Source: a virus
Strand: one strand, 5' to 3'
Virus record (IMG/VR): IMGVR_UViG_3300021471_000016
Span: 1 to 35,445 of that record
Length of the DNA stretch: 35,445 nt
Positions 30,987-35,445 of this stretch are shown piece by piece. The position numbers and the translations under genes are program-made. Every line of letters starts with the position of its first letter. Position 1 is the first letter of the stretch. The notes below the pieces were generated by a model. The model did not search any database and was not told where the DNA came from. It saw only the letters and a program-made list of their open reading frames with translations.

Positions 30987-31813
30987 GGAGCATACCTCAG
31001 CATATCCAGGATATTATAGACCAGCAGGTGATCACGCTGTGTACGTGCTGGAAGGTGAAGCTCCGGAGCGGACAGGAGCTTGGATACACAAGCCACAATA
31101 CCGACCTGGTAATCGACGATCTTACTTACGAATCAACCTCGGGGCTTACGCCGACGGCCGTCTCGGCCTCGCTAGGCGCCCAGCCAAGCGTGGCCGACAT
31201 GCAGGGTGCAGCCCGGTATGATGAGAAGATGTTAGAAGACTTGGTCAATGGAACATACGACCATGCTGAGGTCGAAGTCTTTCTCGTGGACCCGACTGCG
31301 CCTAATAACGGCAAGGTCGTGCTCCAAAAGGGACAAATAGCCGGTATATCGGTAGATGGAGCCAGGTTCACCGTCGAATTGAAAGGGCTCGTGGATGCCC
31401 TGGCCAACACCACGGTGGTTGAGGTCGCATCTCCAACCTGCCGAGCTAAGCTCGGAGACGAAAGATGCAAGGTGGACCTGGCCAGCTATGCGGTCAGCGG
31501 TACTATAACAAGCGTGGAGAGCCAAACCGCATTCTATGACACGAGTAATAACCAGCCGGACGGTTGGTTCAATCAAGGTAAGCTGGTGCTCCAGGGGGGA
31601 GAGGAATGCGAGATCAACACCTGGAGCCAATCAGAACACAAGATCACATTGTTTCTGCCACCCAGAACAACGTTGCAGCAAGGCATGTCGTATACGGCCT
31701 ACGCTGGTTGTGACAAGAGGTTGGCAACGTGCAGAGATAAATTTTCTAATGCAATTAACTTCCGGGGTGAGCCTTATCTTCCCGGGAGAGACAGGGCTCT
31801 TAGGTACGCATAG
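30983..31813 (+). CDS. Tail-tip protein (GTA gp13-like, DUF2163; lambda L analogue)
   Basis: The 276-residue protein is of the DUF2163/BR0599 family. The N-terminal beta domain (TLCTCWKVKLRSG ... LGYTSHNTDLVIDD) is followed by VEVFLVDP and GISVDGARFTVELKGL. The C-terminal unit has four conserved Cys (C153, C162, C243, C250) in TCRAKLGDERC and CDKRLATCRDKF. In lambda L this region binds an iron-sulfur cluster, so one is plausible here. It overlaps the preceding gene by 4 nt and belongs to the fixed DUF2460-DUF2163-NlpC-hub order. Confidence 0.88.
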   Translation: MRSIPQHIQDIIDQQVITLCTCWKVKLRSGQELGYTSHNTDLVIDDLTYESTSGLTPTAVSASLGAQPSVADMQGAARYDEKMLEDLVNGTYDHAEVEVFLVDPTAPNNGKVVLQKGQIAGISVDGARFTVELKGLVDALANTTVVEVASPTCRAKLGDERCKVDLASYAVSGTITSVESQTAFYDTSNNQPDGWFNQGKLVLQGGEECEINTWSQSEHKITLFLPPRTTLQQGMSYTAYAGCDKRLATCRDKFSNAINFRGEPYLPGRDRALRYA

Positions 31814-31814
31814 C

Positions 31815-32225
31815 ATGGGGCGATCACGTTTGTTAAGAGAGATACATGACTGGATAGGCACTCCGTTCCATCATCAGGCTCGCCGGAAGGGCGTTGGGTG
31901 CGATTGTATCGGACTGATTATTGGGGTCGCTACTGCTCTCGGCATAAAGGTCGATGACTACAGGGCTTATCCGGTAATAGGTGACCCGGTGATGTTGATC
32001 AAAAAGCTGAGAGAGCATGCTGACGAGGTGTCGCCGGAACAAATGAAACCAGGCGATATTATAGTGTTCAAATTGCAGAAAAGGCCGGTGCATGCAGCCT
32101 TTTACGTTGGCGATGGCATAGTCCATACATATTATTCTGCGCGTAAGGTAGTAAAACACGACTTAAGCCCCAAATGGGCGAACAGAATATATAAGGTATT
32201 CAGAATGAGGCAGCTAGATGACTGA
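31815..32225 (+). CDS. NlpC/P60 tail peptidase (GTA gp14-like)
   Basis: The 136-residue cysteine peptidase has catalytic Cys in VGCDCIGL (C31) and His in VHAAFYVGDG (H93). The start at 31815 is one base after the upstream stop. A longer open frame extends upstream but overlaps the gp13-like gene. In GTA and lambda (gpK) this enzyme cuts peptidoglycan cross-links to let DNA through the wall, or trims the tail during assembly. The last 8 nt overlap the hub gene. Confidence 0.88.
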   Translation: MGRSRLLREIHDWIGTPFHHQARRKGVGCDCIGLIIGVATALGIKVDDYRAYPVIGDPVMLIKKLREHADEVSPEQMKPGDIIVFKLQKRPVHAAFYVGDGIVHTYYSARKVVKHDLSPKWANRIYKVFRMRQLDD

Positions 32226-34557
32226 TATTATAATACCAGCAGCAGGGGCAGTAGTTGGTGCGGTACTTGGGGGGCCGACCGGTGCTTTTATTGGCTGGGG
32301 TGTAGGCTCATTCTTTAGTTCGTCCATGCAGAAAACCGAACTGCCCGCTCGTCAGGTCACGGTTGGCAGGCTTACGCAGGCTGTCTTTGTACAGGACAGC
32401 AGTTATAATCGCCCCATACCTAAAGTATGGGGCACCGCAAGGGTAGCTGGCAACATCATCTGGGCGGATGATATACAGGAACACGTGAGAACTGAAACCC
32501 GTGAGGTTTCGGTAGGGAGCGGGAAAAATGAGTCCTCATATACTGAGACAACCACTTATTATTGGTATACATGTAGTTTTGCAGTTGCATTATGTCAGGG
32601 GCCGATTTACGGGGTCCGTAGGATCTGGGCTGATGGCAAGTTGATTTACAACAGAGCTACTTGGGCATCTGACAGCGAAGTGGCGGCAAGCGAAAACCTG
32701 GAAGAGTTGATGACCGTATACACGGGCACGGAGACACAGACGCCCGATCCGCTTCTGCAGGCATATTGTGGTGCGGGTTCCAGCCCTGCATACCGCGGGT
32801 TAGCATATGTCGTATTCGAGAATCTACTTCTAGAGGACTACGGAAACAGAATCCCCAATTTGTCTTTTGAGGTGGTGTCTGATGGGCACACATCCGGAGA
32901 CAACATCATCCCGCACACAGTCTCTGTGTCCTCCATCCTGGACGAGTTGGCCCAAGATGCAGACATTGGTGATGAGGTAGACACGTCGCTGGTAGATGCT
33001 CAGGCTACTGGATTTGTGCTCTACCAGCAACAAAGCGCTAGAGATGCTGTCGAAAAGGTCTGTGCAGCTTATATGCTTGATATGGTTGAATCAGATAAAC
33101 TCAAGTTTCGTCCAACTGACAGCGATTCAGTTGTCACCATCCCAGAAGACGACCTTGTGCCCAAGAGTGAAACTGACTTTGATTTGCTGTCGATCTCGCG
33201 AGAAGACGAATCTAGCCTGCCTGCAGTTGTCCAGGTGGCATACCTTGACGCTAATCGGGACTTTCAGGAGTCAGTACAATCGACAATAAGAATGGCCACG
33301 ACTTCTAAAAGAACTACAAAGATCGAAGTCTCGGCAGCGATGACTGCAAGCGCTGCTCGTCAGCTTTCTGAAATGGCTTTGTATGTGCAGTGGATGAACA
33401 GGCTCAAGTTCAGATTTCGGACGACGCTTGAATACCTTGAGCTTGAACCTGGAGATGTTGTGCAGTTGCAGTATGGCGACGACCTCTTTACTGTGAAGAT
33501 AACTAGCAGTGACGTTACGGAATCCGTCATGATGCAGTTTGAGGCAGTAGCTCACTCAGCCTCTGCTTGGAACAGTGTTGTGAGTGGTGGGACAGGTGAC
33601 TATACATTACCGCAGGTTGAACCGCCTGTCCCGCCTGAGACTGATCTCTTTCTCATAGAGACTCATTGCATCAGCGACAATGATGACATACCCATGTTCT
33701 ATGCTGCCGCAGGATCAAGCGATTCAACATGGCGAGGTGCGTCCCTCTATCGCTCTTTTGACGGTGGCAACACGTATTCGTTCGTGAGTCTCTTACCTCT
33801 TGGCACTGTAGGTTATACCAACAATGCACTAGCCGATGGCATCACTACTACATGGGACGAGGCCAATTACATAGACGTGACCTTGCTGCGTGGGGAGCTA
33901 CAGAGCGTTAATGAGTTGGCCATCTTGAACTGGGCCAACCTGGCCATAGTGGGTGACGAGCTGGTACAGTTCCAGAACGCTGAGCTGGTAGATAGCAACA
34001 GATATAGGCTTACACGACTTCTTCGGGGGAGGAAAGGGACTGAGTGGGCTACTAGCAACCACAACACAGGTGAGAGGTTTGTGTTGTTAAACTCAAGTCT
34101 AATATCTAGGATCGTGGCGGAAACATCTCAGATTGGCATTGCCTACTACTACAAGGGAGTCAGTATTGGAGGAGCAGTCGCTGATGCCGAGGAAGAAATT
34201 TTCACCTATACCGGCAAGAACCTGTATCCTCTCAGTCCCGTCCATATATGGGGAGATTGGGAGGGCAATGATGTCTACATTAATTGGACCCGCAGAACTA
34301 GGGTAGGTGGAGAGTGGAGGGATTACATGGATGTGCCTTTGTCTGAAGCGTTCGAGAAATACGAGGTTGAAATCTTGAACGCTTCGAATGAAGTCGTGCG
34401 GCTCCTGGAAGTCAAGGATCAGACCTGGGTGGGATACTGGGAAGATTGGCAGATTGCTGATTTTGGGTCTGTCCAGGAAGAGGGCAGCATCAAGGTTAGA
34501 ATATATCAGATTTCTCACCTTATAGGGAGAGGTTACGTAGCGGAGGCGATTGTATGA
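32218..34557 (+). CDS. Central tail hub/fibre protein (GTA gp15 / lambda J-like)
   Basis: The 779-residue protein starts with a Gly/Ala membrane-seeking helix (IIPAAGAVVGAVLGGPTGAFIGWGVGSFF), as in phage hub proteins. NRPIPKVWGTARVAGNIIWADDI, YWYTCSFAVALCQGPIYGVRRIWADGKLIY and YRGLAYVVFENLLLEDYGNRIPNLSFEV then match the conserved phage-tail-3/hub core. The C-terminal half has fibronectin/beta domains and LLRGRKGTEWA. It plugs the tail tip and contacts the cell surface. It overlaps neighbours on both sides. Confidence 0.88.
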   Translation: MTDIIIPAAGAVVGAVLGGPTGAFIGWGVGSFFSSSMQKTELPARQVTVGRLTQAVFVQDSSYNRPIPKVWGTARVAGNIIWADDIQEHVRTETREVSVGSGKNESSYTETTTYYWYTCSFAVALCQGPIYGVRRIWADGKLIYNRATWASDSEVAASENLEELMTVYTGTETQTPDPLLQAYCGAGSSPAYRGLAYVVFENLLLEDYGNRIPNLSFEVVSDGHTSGDNIIPHTVSVSSILDELAQDADIGDEVDTSLVDAQATGFVLYQQQSARDAVEKVCAAYMLDMVESDKLKFRPTDSDSVVTIPEDDLVPKSETDFDLLSISREDESSLPAVVQVAYLDANRDFQESVQSTIRMATTSKRTTKIEVSAAMTASAARQLSEMALYVQWMNRLKFRFRTTLEYLELEPGDVVQLQYGDDLFTVKITSSDVTESVMMQFEAVAHSASAWNSVVSGGTGDYTLPQVEPPVPPETDLFLIETHCISDNDDIPMFYAAAGSSDSTWRGASLYRSFDGGNTYSFVSLLPLGTVGYTNNALADGITTTWDEANYIDVTLLRGELQSVNELAILNWANLAIVGDELVQFQNAELVDSNRYRLTRLLRGRKGTEWATSNHNTGERFVLLNSSLISRIVAETSQIGIAYYYKGVSIGGAVADAEEEIFTYTGKNLYPLSPVHIWGDWEGNDVYINWTRRTRVGGEWRDYMDVPLSEAFEKYEVEILNASNEVVRLLEVKDQTWVGYWEDWQIADFGSVQEEGSIKVRIYQISHLIGRGYVAEAIV

Positions 34558-35339
34558 GTACAACAAGACTAGATTTACCGGAAATAGTGCAGTATCAGGC
34601 ACAGAAGGAAGTAACACATAATCAGGCACTTTGGATGCTCGACTGCCTTGTGATGGCGTCTGTCATAGATAGAGCCACTACTCCTCCAGCCAATCCATCT
34701 GATGGTGACGCCTATCTCGTGACTGCTACTGCCACTGATGACTGGGCAGGCCACGAGGATGAGATCGCGCATTATTTTTCAAATGCTTGGCACTACTATT
34801 CGCCAGGGGAAGGTTGGCAAGTCTATGTGCAAGATGAAGACGGATGGTATGTTTATGACGGCGCATCCTGGGTAGCAAAAGATGTCACACAACCTGCCGG
34901 AAACGATAAGAGCATCCAGTTCAATGACAATGGCTCCTTTGCTGGATCAGACGATCTCACGTGGGATAACACAAACAAAAGGTTAGCCCTGACTGGAAAC
35001 TTCAAGATCTCTGCAGATGGAAAAATTATATGGGAAGATGCATCCGCAGCCGATGCATACCTCTCGGAAATGCGTGTTACTGGAGACCTATATCCGCGGT
35101 ACAGGCTCAGGGCGGATGGCCAGATCGAATTGGGCTCGGGCGCTGCCGCACCAGATTGCGAATTGAAGCGTCGTGATACAGATATCCTCAACACCCCCGA
35201 CCGCCTTGAGGTAGGGAGTCTGGGAGTTTCAAACAGTGAAGCGGGTAATACTCCCGGAAACGTGGTGAAGAAGATAGAAGTCTTTGACGATGCCGGCAAC
35301 AGCCTGGGCTATTTGGCTGTATACGATTCCATAAGCTGA
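34554..35339 (+). CDS. DUF2793 tail/receptor-binding-associated protein
   Basis: The 261-residue product has the DUF2793 signature at its N-terminus: TTRLDLPEIVQYQAQKEVTHNQAL, then ASVIDRATTPPANPSDGDAYLV, and WAGHEDEIAHYFSNAWHYYSPGEGW, with a YVYDGASWVA ending. The C-terminal part (residues 115-261) is beta-rich (SIQFNDNGSFAGSDDLTWDN), the start of a fibre-like repeat domain. Such proteins follow the hub in GTA-like tails. It overlaps the hub stop by 4 nt. Confidence 0.85.
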   Translation: MSTTRLDLPEIVQYQAQKEVTHNQALWMLDCLVMASVIDRATTPPANPSDGDAYLVTATATDDWAGHEDEIAHYFSNAWHYYSPGEGWQVYVQDEDGWYVYDGASWVAKDVTQPAGNDKSIQFNDNGSFAGSDDLTWDNTNKRLALTGNFKISADGKIIWEDASAADAYLSEMRVTGDLYPRYRLRADGQIELGSGAAAPDCELKRRDTDILNTPDRLEVGSLGVSNSEAGNTPGNVVKKIEVFDDAGNSLGYLAVYDSIS

Positions 35340-35395
35340 GTCGTTGGTAAGATCCGGTGGAAAATGAAGTCAGAAAAACATGAAAAGGAGGAAAT

Positions 35396-35445
35396 ATGAA
35401 AAAGACACTCATCTTTCTTACGGCATTGGCATTGGTGATATTTAC
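35396..35445 (+). CDS. Secreted protein, truncated by window end
   Basis: The first 16 codons are visible. The ATG at 35396 follows AAAAGGAGGAAAT and is followed by a clear signal-peptide start (KKTLIFLTALALVIF). The remainder is outside the window. It could be a lysogenic-conversion or tail-associated exported protein. Confidence 0.6.
   Translation, partial: MKKTLIFLTALALVIF

Overview
The window is almost entirely a Mu-like transposable siphophage or prophage, read from near its left end to the start of its tail-fibre region. The right end and any certain host DNA are not visible. The main evidence is a complete Mu-type order: a divergent repressor and early promoter, a DDE transposase (MuA-like), an AAA target-selection ATPase (MuB-like), GemA- and Gam-like early genes, Mu gp27/gp28/gp29-type packaging genes, gpF, gpG, protease/scaffold I/Z, major capsid T, then gp35/gp36/gp37-type connectors. 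A tail tube protein without a contractile sheath gene points to a non-contractile tail. Its tip genes (DUF2460, DUF2163, NlpC/P60, hub, DUF2793) are of the gene-transfer-agent/lambda type. The host cannot be fixed. Strong AGGAGG ribosome sites are compatible with an anaerobic Firmicute or a Desulfobacterota-like bacterium, and the GTA-like tail tip leans towards a diderm.

Layout. 1-430: AT-rich, gene-free, with four TTTCGGAA repeats and tandem hairpins. 437-1835 (minus): lysogeny side, with a zinc-ribbon membrane protein, an ORF6C-like gene split at an A9 tract, and a CI-type repressor. 1836-2021: control region with a good early promoter. 2022-10898 (plus): early operon with many overlapping stop/start codons, interrupted by an antisense membrane-protein gene between the transposase and its ATPase. 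9375-10008: a 0.6-kb non-coding tract. 10907-11703 (minus): a RelE/ParE-like toxin with an upstream partner. 11831-13492: lysis and coiled-coil proteins. 13493-21763: packaging and head. 21877-35339: connector, tail and tail tip. 35396 onward: a truncated secreted protein.

How the genes work together. The repressor presumably shuts the early promoter. When it is lifted, transposase and ATPase replicate the phage by transposition, GemA- and Gam-like proteins modify host DNA metabolism, and the late block builds a capsid and siphovirus tail. The endolysin cuts peptidoglycan. The tail-tip giant adds a polysaccharide-deacetylase-like domain and a GH18-like domain that could act on surface glycans.

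Three things stand out. (1) The 9401-10000 tract follows a strict rule: a G, usually GC, every 5 nt, with one extra G inserted every three to seven pentamers. The average step is about 5.2 nt, close to half a turn of B-DNA, and blocks are of length 1+5n (16, 21, 26, 31, 36). It lies directly downstream of a protein with RAMP-like (Cas5/Cas7-like) features. (2) The gpF-like gene has an in-frame TGA exactly where the family has the first Cys of its GWxCRC motif. An 8-bp hairpin follows, and then the rest of the gene including a toxin-type nuclease domain. This suggests selenocysteine or programmed readthrough. (3) A 1363-residue tail protein fuses deacetylase-like, carbohydrate-binding-like, GH18-like and DUF2460 domains. 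A canonical -1 slippery site joins the two tail chaperone ORFs.
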